Shown piece after piece: positions 19,359 through 28,194 of a stretch of DNA of 64,000 bases; the first letter of the stretch is position 1; each line of letters starts with the position of its first letter. The notes under the pieces were generated by a model. The model ran no database searches. It saw nothing but the letters and a program-made list of their open reading frames with translations, and was not told the origin of the DNA. Location of the stretch: contig NZ_CP062167.1 in assembly GCF_014844055.1 (NCBI RefSeq), positions 1,131,501 to 1,195,500 of the forward strand, read 5' to 3'. The position numbers and the translations under genes were made by a program. Source of the DNA: Aureimonas sp. OT7 (GTDB lineage Bacteria > Pseudomonadota > Alphaproteobacteria > Rhizobiales > Rhizobiaceae).

Positions 19359-20624
19359 ATGAACCATTTTGACTATGTCGACGGCGTCCTGCACGCCGAG
19401 GACGTCGATATCCGCACGATCGCGGACACCGTCGGCACGCCCTTCTATTGCTATTCCACGGCGACGCTCGAACGGCATTACCGCGTCTTCGCGGAGGCAT
19501 TCTCCGATATCGACGCGCTCGTCTGCTACGCTATGAAGGCCAATTCCAACCAGGCCGTGCTGAAGACGCTGGCAGCTCTGGGCGCAGGCGCGGACGTCGT
19601 GTCCGACGGCGAGTTGAAGCGCGCTTTGATGGCCGGCATCCCGGCCGAACGGATCATGTTTTCCGGGGTGGGCAAGACGGATTCCGAGATCGATGCCGCC
19701 CTCGATGCGGGGATATTCTGCTTCAACGCGGAGTCCGAACCCGAACTGGAGGCGATCTCGCGGCGGGCGGCGGCATCGGGGCGCGTGGCGCACATCTCGT
19801 GCCGCATCAACCCCGACGTCGATGCGCGCACGCACGCCAAGATTTCCACCGGCAAGAAGGCCGACAAGTTCGGCATCGCCTTCGACCGCGCGGAAGAGGT
19901 GTACGATCTGGCCGCGCGGCTGCCCGGCCTGAAGGTGTCGGGCATCGATATGCATATCGGCAGCCAGATCACCGAACTGGAGCCCTTCGACGAAGCCTTT
20001 GGCCGTCTGGCCGATCTCGTTCGCCGCCTGCGCGCGCTCGGCCACCGGATTACGCATGTGGATCTGGGCGGCGGCCTCGGCGTGCCCTACCGGCGCGATA
20101 ACATGCCGCCCCCGGAGCCGCCCGCCTATGCCGAGATCGTCAAGCGCCATGTGCGCGATCTCGGTACCCGCGTGATCTTCGAGCCGGGGCGCCTGATCGC
20201 CGGCAATGCCGGCATTCTCGTCGCGCGCGTCATTTACGTGAAGCGCGAGAGCGGGCGCACCTTCGTCATCGTCGACGGGGCGATGAACGACCTCATCCGC
20301 CCGACCCTCTACGATGCCTGGCACGATATCGCCCCGGTGCTCGAACCGGCCGCAGGGGCACCGGTGCAGCGCGTGGATGTCGTCGGCCCGGTGTGCGAAA
20401 GCGGCGATTTCTTCGCGCGGGACCGGGATCTGCCGGAGTTGAAGGCAGGCGACCTCGTCTACGTGTCGACGGCCGGAGCATACGGGGCCGTTCAGTCCGG
20501 GACGTACAATACCCGCCCCCTGATCGCCGAAATTCTCGTCAAGGGAGACGCCTTCCACGCGGTGCGGCCAAGGCAGACGCTCGAAGAATTGATCGGACTC
20601 GACCGCATTCCGCCCTGGCTTTGA
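19359..20624 (+). CDS. lysA: Diaminopimelate decarboxylase
   Basis: LysA makes lysine from meso-diaminopimelate with PLP. The 421-residue protein has the PLP-lysine motif CYAMKANSNQAVL (K60), the HIGSQI motif, the glycine-rich DLGGGLGVPY, and GPVCESGDFFARDR with the catalytic cysteine near the C-terminal barrel. Length is normal. It lies 22 bp after the small lipoprotein gene. Confidence 0.96.
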   Translation: MNHFDYVDGVLHAEDVDIRTIADTVGTPFYCYSTATLERHYRVFAEAFSDIDALVCYAMKANSNQAVLKTLAALGAGADVVSDGELKRALMAGIPAERIMFSGVGKTDSEIDAALDAGIFCFNAESEPELEAISRRAAASGRVAHISCRINPDVDARTHAKISTGKKADKFGIAFDRAEEVYDLAARLPGLKVSGIDMHIGSQITELEPFDEAFGRLADLVRRLRALGHRITHVDLGGGLGVPYRRDNMPPPEPPAYAEIVKRHVRDLGTRVIFEPGRLIAGNAGILVARVIYVKRESGRTFVIVDGAMNDLIRPTLYDAWHDIAPVLEPAAGAPVQRVDVVGPVCESGDFFARDRDLPELKAGDLVYVSTAGAYGAVQSGTYNTRPLIAEILVKGDAFHAVRPRQTLEELIGLDRIPPWL

Positions 20625-20724
20625 CGGCAAGCAAGGGGCGCGCCTCGCCTTCGCCTTAAAAGCTGGTAAGCTCGGTGTGGGCGGCGCGCCGTCCGATCCA
20701 GCCGCCGGAACGAAGGCCCGCGCC

Positions 20725-23310
20725 ATGGCATCAGCCGACAGCAACGACCAGAACCGCGGACAGGGCGGCGACCCGGGCTTCATGCCGGCCCGACTGTCGG
20801 CCTGGTTCTCGATCGCGGTCGAACGGTTCTGGCCGCTCGTCCTGGGCCTGTCGAGCCTTGTCGGCCTGTTCCTCATTCTGGCCTGGACGGGCTTCTTCGC
20901 CGCCATGCCGGCGCCGGCGCGCATTGCCGTCCTGGCCGCGCTCTGCCTTGCGGCGCTGGGCGTTGCATGGCGCAGCCGTCACCTGCGTCTGCCGGGGGCA
21001 GGCGCCGTGACGGCGCGTGTGGAAGAGGCGAGCCGCCTCGCCAACCAACCGCTGCGCGCCCAGGAAGAGCGCGCCATGGGCGACGACCCGGTCTCCATGG
21101 CGCTTTGGCGAATTCACCAGAGACGCATGGCCGAACGCTTGACGGGGCTGACCGGCGGGCTTCCCAACACGCGGACGGAACGGCTGGACCCCTATGGGCT
21201 GCGCGTTCTTGTCGCCCTCGGCGTCGCGACGGCCTTCGCCTATTCCTTCGGGCCCGGTGGCGGGCGTATCTCCGATGCCATGACGCCGCTCGAAGGGACC
21301 GTGCTGGCCGCGGCGCGCGTCGACGCCTGGGTGACGCCCCCGGGATATACGGGCCGTGCTCCCGTCTTCCTGACCGGGGCGCAGGAGTCCGGGCCGCTCA
21401 GCGTACCGGCGGGCAGCGTTCTGTCCGTGCGCGTATCGGACGGCAATGGCGTCGATATGAGCTTCCGAGGGGCCGACGCGGCGGAAGCCGACATCGTCCC
21501 GCGCGCGGTCGATGCACCCACGGATGGCGAAGCCGCTTCGCCGGCATCTACCGTCGGTGCCGCCGAATACGAGCTTACGCTGGATCGCTCCGGTGCGGTG
21601 GCCGTGGAAACCCGGTTCCGGACACTAGGCTCGTGGCGCTTCGAGGTGGTACCCGATGCCGTGCCCATCATCGCCTTCGACGGCGAGCCCCGTTCCGCGC
21701 GCAACGGCGCGTTGGAAATCGGCTTCACCGTGGAGGACGACTATGGGGCGCCCCAGGGGCAGGCGTCGATCGAGCCGGTGGACGTGGCCGAGGATGCCCG
21801 TGCGCTGATCGAGCCGCCATCGATCAACCTTGCCATGCCCAGGCGCACGAAAGGCATTGCCAGGGGGCGCACATCGGCCAATCTGGTGGACAGCCCCTAT
21901 GCCGGGGCAACCGTCCGCATGACGCTGGCGGCGCGGGACGATGCCGGGCAGGAGGGCCGCTCCGACCCGCTCGAGCTCGTGCTGCCGCAACGCCCCTTCA
22001 ACAACCCGCTGGCGCGGGCCGTAGTGGAACAACGCCGTATCCTGGCGTTGGACGCCAATGCGGCGCGGCGCGTGGTCGATCTTCTCGATGCCGTCACGCT
22101 GCATGCCGACAGTTTCATCCCGCGCACCGCCGATTACCTCGCCCTGCGCGCAGCGCGCGAGCGCATCGCCCATGCCGCCAGTGACGACGATCTTCGCTCG
22201 TCGGTCGACTTCCTGTGGGAAATCGCGCTCGGCATCGAGGACGGCGACTTGTCGTTTGCGGAACGCCGCCTTCGCGATGCCCGGCAAGCCTTGTCGGAAG
22301 CCTTGCAGAACGGGGCTTCGGAAGAGGAAATCGCCGAGTTGATGCAGGAACTGCGCGAGGCGATGCAGGAGTTCATGCAAGCCATGGCAGAGGCCATGCG
22401 TAACCAGCCGCCGCAGAATTTGGGCCAGATGGATAATGCGCAGGAGATCAGCCCGCAGGACCTGCAGCGCATGATGGACCGGATCGAGGATCTGGCGCGC
22501 TCGGGTTCGCGGGAGGCGGCGCAGCAGCTTTTGTCCGAGTTGCAGGACATGATGAACAATCTGCAGATGGCACAGCCCGGGCAGCAGCAGCCACAGGGCG
22601 AGAGCCCGATGCAGCAGCAGATGAACGAGATGGGAGAGCTTCTGCAGCAGCAGCAGCAGTTGATGGACCAGACGTTCGAACTGGGCCGGGAGGATCTGCG
22701 TCGGCAGATGCAGGAGGGCATGGAAGGAATGCCGCAGCCACCGGGCGCGCAAGGGGGTGAGGGTGCCGAGCCTCCGTCGGCCGAGGAGTTGCGCCAGCGG
22801 ATGGAAGACCTGCAGCGGCGGCAGGGCCAGCTGCAGGAAAGGCTTGAGGCGCTGCAGCGGCAGATGGAGGAGTCCGGGCTCGAACCCGGCGACGGCATGG
22901 GACGCGCCGGCGAGGCCATGGGCCAGGCAGAGGGCGCCCTTGGCCGTGGCAGCGACGGCGAGGCCGTGGACCGGCAGGGCGAGGCTCTGCAGGCCCTGCG
23001 CGAAGGCGCCCAGGACATGATGCGGCAGATGCAGGAAGCCATGCAGGGGCAGCCTGGCCAGATGGGGCCGCAGCAGGGCGGTACGATGGGGCAGGGCGCG
23101 GCGCCCGGCGAGCAGCGCTCCGGCCGCGATCCGCTGGGCCGTCAACGCCAGACGCAGGGCCCGGATTTCGGTCAGGATGTCGATATACCCGACGAGATCG
23201 ACATACAGCGCGCACGGCGCATCCTGGACCAGATCCGAGAGAAACTCGGTGACAGGCTGTCACCCCAGCAGGAGCGCGACTATCTGGAGAGGCTGTTGAG
23301 GGCCCAGTAA
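20725..23310 (+). CDS. TIGR02302/DUF4175-family membrane protein
   Basis: The protein (861 residues from ATG 20725) has two closely spaced hydrophobic segments near the N-terminus (about 30-80) and another around 165-185. A beta-rich middle follows, then a long Gln/Met/Glu-rich coiled-coil region (about 535-830) full of MQQQMNEM- and QLQERLEALQ-type repeats. It ends in a conserved IDIQRARRILDQIREKLGDR segment. This architecture matches the alphaproteobacterial TIGR02302 family, whose function is unknown. An in-frame GTG at 20677 is an alternative start. It is convergent with cpdR. Confidence 0.85.
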   Translation: MASADSNDQNRGQGGDPGFMPARLSAWFSIAVERFWPLVLGLSSLVGLFLILAWTGFFAAMPAPARIAVLAALCLAALGVAWRSRHLRLPGAGAVTARVEEASRLANQPLRAQEERAMGDDPVSMALWRIHQRRMAERLTGLTGGLPNTRTERLDPYGLRVLVALGVATAFAYSFGPGGGRISDAMTPLEGTVLAAARVDAWVTPPGYTGRAPVFLTGAQESGPLSVPAGSVLSVRVSDGNGVDMSFRGADAAEADIVPRAVDAPTDGEAASPASTVGAAEYELTLDRSGAVAVETRFRTLGSWRFEVVPDAVPIIAFDGEPRSARNGALEIGFTVEDDYGAPQGQASIEPVDVAEDARALIEPPSINLAMPRRTKGIARGRTSANLVDSPYAGATVRMTLAARDDAGQEGRSDPLELVLPQRPFNNPLARAVVEQRRILALDANAARRVVDLLDAVTLHADSFIPRTADYLALRAARERIAHAASDDDLRSSVDFLWEIALGIEDGDLSFAERRLRDARQALSEALQNGASEEEIAELMQELREAMQEFMQAMAEAMRNQPPQNLGQMDNAQEISPQDLQRMMDRIEDLARSGSREAAQQLLSELQDMMNNLQMAQPGQQQPQGESPMQQQMNEMGELLQQQQQLMDQTFELGREDLRRQMQEGMEGMPQPPGAQGGEGAEPPSAEELRQRMEDLQRRQGQLQERLEALQRQMEESGLEPGDGMGRAGEAMGQAEGALGRGSDGEAVDRQGEALQALREGAQDMMRQMQEAMQGQPGQMGPQQGGTMGQGAAPGEQRSGRDPLGRQRQTQGPDFGQDVDIPDEIDIQRARRILDQIREKLGDRLSPQQERDYLERLLRAQ

Positions 23311-23316
23311 GGGCTT

Positions 23317-23724
23317 TCAGCCGGCGCGGCGGATAGGCTCGGCGCGTGTCCGGGGCGGATGCGCGGCGAAGAGATCGTCCATGGCACGGCGGATCTGCGT
23401 CAGGGTGAATGGCTTCTCGACGACGCCAAAAACGATGCGGGTCAGGCTCTCGGCCGCTTCCTTCTGCTCCGCATAGCCGGTCATCAGCAGGATCGGCATA
23501 TCCGGAAAGACAGCCTTGACGGCGTGCGCAAGCTCGATCCCGGTCAAGGCCGGCATGCGGATATCGGACAGGACGGCATCGAACCCGTCATTGTCGGCGG
23601 CGATGACTTCGAGCGCTTCCTCGCCATCCGCTGCGGTGACGATGTCGTGGCCTTCGAGGGTAAGGGCGCGCGCTACGAGAAGGCGTATTCCCGCTTCATC
23701 TTCGGCGATCAGGATCCTGGCCAT
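23317..23724 (-). CDS. cpdR: CpdR-like single-domain response regulator
   Basis: This 135-residue protein is a receiver domain only. The acidic pair is E8/D9, the phosphoacceptor D54 lies in SDIRMP, and the conserved lysine is in VEKPFT. MARILIAEDE and ILLMTGYA are close to CpdR, the regulator that in Caulobacter directs ClpXP-dependent proteolysis through the cell cycle. A short tail follows residue 120. It lies downstream of hpt on the same strand across a 170-base gap in which I see no other gene. The target pathway is inferred from family. Confidence 0.83.
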   Translation of the reverse strand: MARILIAEDEAGIRLLVARALTLEGHDIVTAADGEEALEVIAADNDGFDAVLSDIRMPALTGIELAHAVKAVFPDMPILLMTGYAEQKEAAESLTRIVFGVVEKPFTLTQIRRAMDDLFAAHPPRTRAEPIRRAG

Positions 23725-23894
23725 CGCTCACTCCGGCAAGTCGGCCCCCATCCCATTGATCGGCATGAGAGATTTCGCAATGCATAGACGCACGGACCAG
23801 CAGGTCCGTTCCCCTATTATGCAGAAAATTCTTTCCCAGAACTTTCAGCCGTTGCTCAAATGCAACCCTGACGAAATATTCTGACGATCGAAGC

Positions 23895-24431
23895 CTATTC
23901 GACGACGCGACCGACGAAAGGCAGCTCGCGGAACGCGTGGCCGACATCCATGCCATAGCCGACGACGAAGTAGTCGGGGCAGTCGAAGCCGATATGATCG
24001 GCCTCGATTTCGGATTTCCGGCGCATGCGCTTGTCCAGCAGAACGGCGATCTCGGCCCGCGCCGCGCCGCGCTCGAGCATCAGGTCGCGGGCATATTTCA
24101 GCGTGCGGCCGGATTCCAGGATATCGTCGACAAGCAGAACCTGCCGGCCCCGCACATCGCTTTCGATGTCGCGCAGGATACGGACCTCACCGCCGACGGT
24201 GCCGGCGCCGTAGCTGGACAGGGTTATGAACTCGACTTCCGGGGCAACCCCGGCCCGGTGAAGGGCGCGGATGAGATCGGCCGCGAAGACGAAGGAGCCT
24301 TTCAGCACGGAGACGACGAGCAGATCGTCGCTTGAGGTGGCGGCAACCTCGGCTGCGACGCGCTCCACGGCCGAGGCGATCTCGGATTCGGAGTAGAGGG
24401 TGTCGATCTGCTTGCCGCGAACTTCGATCAT
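23895..24431 (-). CDS. hpt: Hypoxanthine phosphoribosyltransferase
   Basis: Hpt salvages hypoxanthine (and often guanine) to the nucleotide using PRPP. The 178-residue protein has VVSVLKGSFVFAADLIR, the flexible-loop FITLSSYG and the PRPP-binding motif VLLVDDILESGRTL. Length is normal. A perfect inverted repeat lies 15 bp upstream of its start. Confidence 0.94.
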   Translation of the reverse strand: MIEVRGKQIDTLYSESEIASAVERVAAEVAATSSDDLLVVSVLKGSFVFAADLIRALHRAGVAPEVEFITLSSYGAGTVGGEVRILRDIESDVRGRQVLLVDDILESGRTLKYARDLMLERGAARAEIAVLLDKRMRRKSEIEADHIGFDCPDYFVVGYGMDVGHAFRELPFVGRVVE

Positions 24432-24445
24432 GGAACAGCCGTTTC

Positions 24446-24465
24446 CATCCTGGATTGACAGGATG
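24446..24465. promoter_or_regulatory. Perfect 7-bp inverted repeat upstream of hpt
   Basis: CATCCTG-GATTGA-CAGGATG is centred 24 bp before the hpt start codon. On the transcript it would make a hairpin just before the ribosome-binding region; on DNA it could be an operator. No regulator is known. Confidence 0.4.
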
Positions 24466-24507
24466 ACTGCCTACATCGCCACGTCATGGAATGCGAGCCC
24501 CACATGC

Positions 24508-24690
24508 TCAGCCCCTGCAGAAGCGCCCGAGCCTGCGGACCGCTTCCCGGAACGCGGCGGCAAACCCGCGCTTCAGCGGCACGGGGCGCCGCAGCTCCGG
24601 GCCGGCTGGCCTGCGAACGGTCCAGCACTCCGCGTCGATGATGCGCCATTGTGGACGGCGGGCGGCGCTGCTGCGAGACGTCTGTGCCAT
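24508..24690 (-). CDS. Possible small arginine-rich protein (hypothetical)
   Basis: This 60-codon frame lies in the otherwise empty 399-base gap between hpt and ftsE. Its ATG has a good GGAGAGGG ribosome-binding site 3 bp upstream. The product is basic and Arg-rich, with RRPQWRIIDAECWTVRR in the middle and an amphipathic AAAFREAVRRLGRF end, and has no membrane segment. I recognise no family. The high GC content makes chance frames common, so this is tentative. Confidence 0.35.
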   Translation of the reverse strand: MAQTSRSSAARRPQWRIIDAECWTVRRPAGPELRRPVPLKRGFAAAFREAVRRLGRFCRG

Positions 24691-24830
24691 CGACCCTCTC
24701 CGGCGCTTCAAAGACGATTGCGAAAAGGTTAACGACGGGTGGTTAATGAACGGTAAAGGAATTGACGTCACACTTCGGGTTGCGTCATGCCCGGCCGTCA
24801 CCACGGCGTAGGCGGCGGAGGGACAGGATC

Positions 24831-25490
24831 TTGATCAGGTTCGAGAATGTTGGGCTAAGATACGACATGGGGCCGGAGGTTCTGCGCGACCTCAGCTTCC
24901 GCATCGACGCCCAGTCGTTCCAGTTCCTGTGCGGCCCTTCCGGCGCCGGCAAGACAAGCCTGATGCGTATGCTGTTCCTGGCCCTGCGGCCGACGCGTGG
25001 CATGGTGACGGTGATGGGGCGCGACGCGGCCACCATGCGCCGCGACGAGCTGCCGGAATTGCGGCGGCGCATCGGCATCGTCTTCCAGGACTTCCGGCTT
25101 CTCGACCACCTGACCACCTACGAGAACGTGGCGCTTCCGCTGCGGGTGCGCGGCCGCGAGGAAGCGACCTACCGCCAGGATGTCGTGGACCTTCTGCGCT
25201 GGGTCGGCCTGGGCGACCGCATGGACGCGCCGCCCATCGTGCTGTCGGGCGGCGAAAAGCAGCGGGCCGCGATCGCCCGCGCGCTGATCGACCGGCCGGA
25301 CCTTCTGTTGGCCGACGAGCCCACCGGGAATGTCGATCCGCCGCTTGCGCGCCGGCTGCTGCGCCTGTTTCTGGAGATGCACAGGCTGGGGACTTCGGTT
25401 GTCATCGCCACGCACGACGTGAGCCTGATGGAGCAGGCGCCGGCCCGTCGGCTGGTGCTGGCGGACGGGCGGATGAGCATCCATGACTGA
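24831..25490 (+). CDS. ftsE: Cell division ATP-binding protein FtsE
   Basis: FtsE is the ATPase of the FtsEX complex that controls septal peptidoglycan hydrolysis. The 219-residue protein has Walker A GPSGAGKTS, the Q-loop FQDFRLL, signature LSGGEKQRAAIARAL and Walker B LLLADEPT. The TTG at 24831 (MIRFENVGL) is chosen because GGAGGGA lies 7 bp upstream; further upstream the frame is basic and unlike the family. It overlaps ftsX by 8 bp. Confidence 0.93.
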   Translation: MIRFENVGLRYDMGPEVLRDLSFRIDAQSFQFLCGPSGAGKTSLMRMLFLALRPTRGMVTVMGRDAATMRRDELPELRRRIGIVFQDFRLLDHLTTYENVALPLRVRGREEATYRQDVVDLLRWVGLGDRMDAPPIVLSGGEKQRAAIARALIDRPDLLLADEPTGNVDPPLARRLLRLFLEMHRLGTSVVIATHDVSLMEQAPARRLVLADGRMSIHD

Positions 25491-26484
25491 GCTGCGCGAA
25501 CGCCTGGTCTTCGGCTTCGGAACGCTGTCGCGACGGGTGTCGGCGCTGGCGCGGCGATCGGCCGCAAGGCGCCCCGTGCCGATCGTGCCGGCGCGCAGCG
25601 TAACGAGCACGGCGCTGATGGCCGTCATCGCCATCATGACCTTCCTTGCCAGCCTGACGCTCGGCGGCGTCCTGATGGTCTCGGACACGGCGCGCGCATG
25701 GCGCGACGACATCGCCCGCGAGGCGACGATCCAGATCGAGCCGGAGCCCGGCCTCGATATGCAGGCGGCGATCGGCGAGTTGCAGCTCCTGGCACTGTCG
25801 ACCCCGGGGGTGACGGCCGCCATGCCCGTCGGCGAGGACGAGGCCGGGGCGATGCTGCGGCCCTGGCTGGGCGGTCTGGACGTGGCCGGTCTGCCCATGC
25901 CGCGCATGATCGCGGTGGAAATAGACCCGGCATCGCCGCCGGATTTCGATGCGCTGCGCGAGGCGGTAGAGCGCGCCGTGCCACAGGCGACGCTGGACGA
26001 TCATCGTATGTGGATGTCGCGCCTCGTCGCCATGGCGCAGGCCACCGTGCTTGCCGGAATCGCCATACTGGTGCTGGTGGTGATCGCGGCCGTGCTGACG
26101 GTGGTGTTCGCAACGCGAGGGGCTATGGCCGGCAACCGCCACATCATCGAGGTGCTGCATTTCGTGGGCGCCCGGCATGGCTTCGTCGCGGCACAGTTCC
26201 AGCGCCATTTCCTGCGACTGGGGCTGATCGGGGGCGCCATCGGCGGGCTGGCGGCGCTGGGCATCTTCGCCCTGGCAGGCTGGTACGCGGCCCCGGATGC
26301 CGTCTCGGCCGAGGGCGATCAGCTTCGAGCCCTGTTCGGAACGTTCAGGCTGGGGCCGTGGGGTTACTTCGCCGTCGCGCTGCTGGCGTTCGCCGCCGCG
26401 CTGTTGACGGCACTGACATCGCGCTTCACCGTTCGTGCGCAACTTTCGGAGATGGACATCCTGTCGCCTGCCGGCACGGCTTGA
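25483..26484 (+). CDS. ftsX: Cell division protein FtsX
   Basis: FtsX is the membrane subunit of FtsEX. The 333-residue protein has a basic cytoplasmic N-terminus, a first membrane helix at about 45-65 and a periplasmic loop (about 66-180). Three more helices are grouped at about 185-320, the FtsX/MacB layout. It overlaps ftsE, which fixes the pair as an operon. Identity rests on topology and neighbour. Confidence 0.92.
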   Translation: MTELRERLVFGFGTLSRRVSALARRSAARRPVPIVPARSVTSTALMAVIAIMTFLASLTLGGVLMVSDTARAWRDDIAREATIQIEPEPGLDMQAAIGELQLLALSTPGVTAAMPVGEDEAGAMLRPWLGGLDVAGLPMPRMIAVEIDPASPPDFDALREAVERAVPQATLDDHRMWMSRLVAMAQATVLAGIAILVLVVIAAVLTVVFATRGAMAGNRHIIEVLHFVGARHGFVAAQFQRHFLRLGLIGGAIGGLAALGIFALAGWYAAPDAVSAEGDQLRALFGTFRLGPWGYFAVALLAFAAALLTALTSRFTVRAQLSEMDILSPAGTA

Positions 26485-26561
26485 ACGGCTTGGAAACCAC
26501 AAGGCTCGGGCATAGTTCCTTGCTCATATGTACGGATTGGACAGTGTACGCAGGCAGGCAC

Positions 26562-27254
26562 ATGCAGGCAGACGGAAACAGGGCGGGGCGCAGGGGCGGT
26601 ACACGGCCCGGGATGCGCCTTGGCCTGCTTCTGTCGCTGGCGTTCCTTGGCCTTGCCGCCTATCTGGCCGGGGGCTTCCTGCGCTTCGCCAACGACGTGG
26701 CGAGCCTGCGGGCGCCGGCGTCCATCGCCGATGTCGGTGGCATCGTGGTGCTGACCGGCGGCGAAATGCGGCTTCAGCAGGCGGTGGATCTGTTGACCAG
26801 GGACAGCGGCCAGCGGTTGCTGATCAGCGGCGTCAACCCCGGCACCAGCCTGTCGACGCTGGCGCGCATCACCGGCGGCGACCCGACATTGTTCCAGTGC
26901 TGCGTCGACCTGGACTATGCCGCGCTCGACACGATCGGCAACGCGCGCATGACGGTGGAATGGGCGCGGTCGCACGGTATCGACCGGATCGCCCTGGTAA
27001 CGAGCGACTATCATATTCCGCGGGCGATGACGGAGCTCGGCGGCGTTTCCGGCGCACCGGAGATCGTGCCGTATCCCGTCTCGCCGCAGAAGTTGTGGCG
27101 CGCCAATGGTTTCCCGAGCCGGCTGGGCCTCCGGCTGCTGCTGAGCGAGTACGTCAAGGTGCTTGCAGCGCGCGCCCGTCTTGCAACGGGGTTCGACATC
27201 GTCGATACGCTGGGGCAGCGCGTGACGTCGCAGGGCCATACCGGCCACGGGTGA
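26562..27254 (+). CDS. YdcF/DUF218-family envelope protein
   Basis: This is a 230-residue protein with one N-terminal membrane helix (about 20-42) and a DUF218 domain: GGIVVLTGGEMRLQQA, LLISGVNPGT, NARMTVEWA and VTSDYHIPRAM. Relatives include SanA and ElyC, which influence envelope permeability or undecaprenyl-phosphate use; the substrate here is unknown. It sits between ftsX and plsC, a common arrangement in Hyphomicrobiales that fits an envelope role. The start is taken as the ATG just ahead of the basic region preceding the helix. Confidence 0.85.
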   Translation: MQADGNRAGRRGGTRPGMRLGLLLSLAFLGLAAYLAGGFLRFANDVASLRAPASIADVGGIVVLTGGEMRLQQAVDLLTRDSGQRLLISGVNPGTSLSTLARITGGDPTLFQCCVDLDYAALDTIGNARMTVEWARSHGIDRIALVTSDYHIPRAMTELGGVSGAPEIVPYPVSPQKLWRANGFPSRLGLRLLLSEYVKVLAARARLATGFDIVDTLGQRVTSQGHTGHG

Positions 27255-27294
27255 AGCGCCGGCCACTCGAGATACAAGCGGGACAGCCATACAG

Positions 27295-28095
27295 ATGATC
27301 GCCCTGCGCTCCCTTGCGTTCCAGATCCTGTTCTACGCCAACCTGATCGGGCAGCTTCTGTTCTTCTCCCCGGTCTTTTTCCTGCTGCCCGAGCGGACCT
27401 GCTGGCGGATCGTCAAGAACTGGGCACGCTCCTCGCTGTGGCTTTTGCACCGGGTGGCCGGCGCGAGATCCGAGATCGTCGGGCAGGAGCATCTGCCGGC
27501 CGGCGCCACCATCATAGCCTCCAAGCACCAGTCCTTCTGGGAAACCTTCGCGCTGGTTCCGGAGCTCGATCGCCCGACCTTCATCCTGAAGAAGGAGCTG
27601 ATGGCCATACCCGTCTTCGGGGCCTACTGCCGCCGCATGGGGATGATCCCGGTGGACCGCAGCCGTCGCGGGGCCGTGCTGGCCAGCATGCTGGAGGATG
27701 TAGAGAAAGCGATGGCCGAAGGGCGGCAGATCATCATCTTTCCGGAAGGCACCCGCAGCGCACCCGGCGCCGCGCCGAACTACCGGCCGGGCATCCATTT
27801 TCTCTACAACGCGACCCATGTGCCCGTGACGCCGGTCGCGCTGAATTCCGGGCTGTTCTGGCCGCGTCAGGCCTTCTACCGCCGACCGGGCACCATCCGC
27901 GCCGAGTTCCTGCCGCCCATCGAGCCGGGCCTGGACCGCGCGACCTTCCTGGCGCGCCTGACGGACGAGATCGAGGCGCGGTCCATCGCGCTGATCCGGC
28001 GGGCCTACGAGGACCAGCCCGAGCTGCCGATGAGCAAGCTTGTGGCAAGCCGACTGGGGCAGGATGGGTTTGCGGCCGGTAACGTCGAAGCTTGA
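27295..28095 (+). CDS. plsC: 1-acyl-sn-glycerol-3-phosphate acyltransferase
   Basis: PlsC adds the second acyl chain to make phosphatidic acid. The 266-residue protein has an N-terminal membrane segment. Acyltransferase motif I is SKHQSFWETF (His-X4-Glu rather than the usual His-X4-Asp), followed by KKELMAIPVFG, FPEGTRSAPG and VPVTPVALNS. The family is clear; the Glu in motif I is a conservative change. Confidence 0.9.
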   Translation: MIALRSLAFQILFYANLIGQLLFFSPVFFLLPERTCWRIVKNWARSSLWLLHRVAGARSEIVGQEHLPAGATIIASKHQSFWETFALVPELDRPTFILKKELMAIPVFGAYCRRMGMIPVDRSRRGAVLASMLEDVEKAMAEGRQIIIFPEGTRSAPGAAPNYRPGIHFLYNATHVPVTPVALNSGLFWPRQAFYRRPGTIRAEFLPPIEPGLDRATFLARLTDEIEARSIALIRRAYEDQPELPMSKLVASRLGQDGFAAGNVEA

Positions 28096-28194
28096 GTCTT
28101 TCGGTGGAATGGCCCATAAATGAAAAATTCTGCATGATGACGTTTATATGATCCGCTCTTGATGGCGGACCGACGCCGGGCAAGGGGTGAGCCG

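Noticed and set aside
22600-22700. CAG-type trinucleotide repeat in the TIGR02302 gene
   Set aside because: Short Gln runs are part of the coiled-coil region characteristic of the family; no long perfect repeat was seen.
24737-24760. CtrA-type sites (TTAA pairs) upstream of ftsE
   Set aside because: Two GGTTAA elements occur, but the TTAA cores are 10 bp apart rather than the 7 bp needed for a CtrA box.
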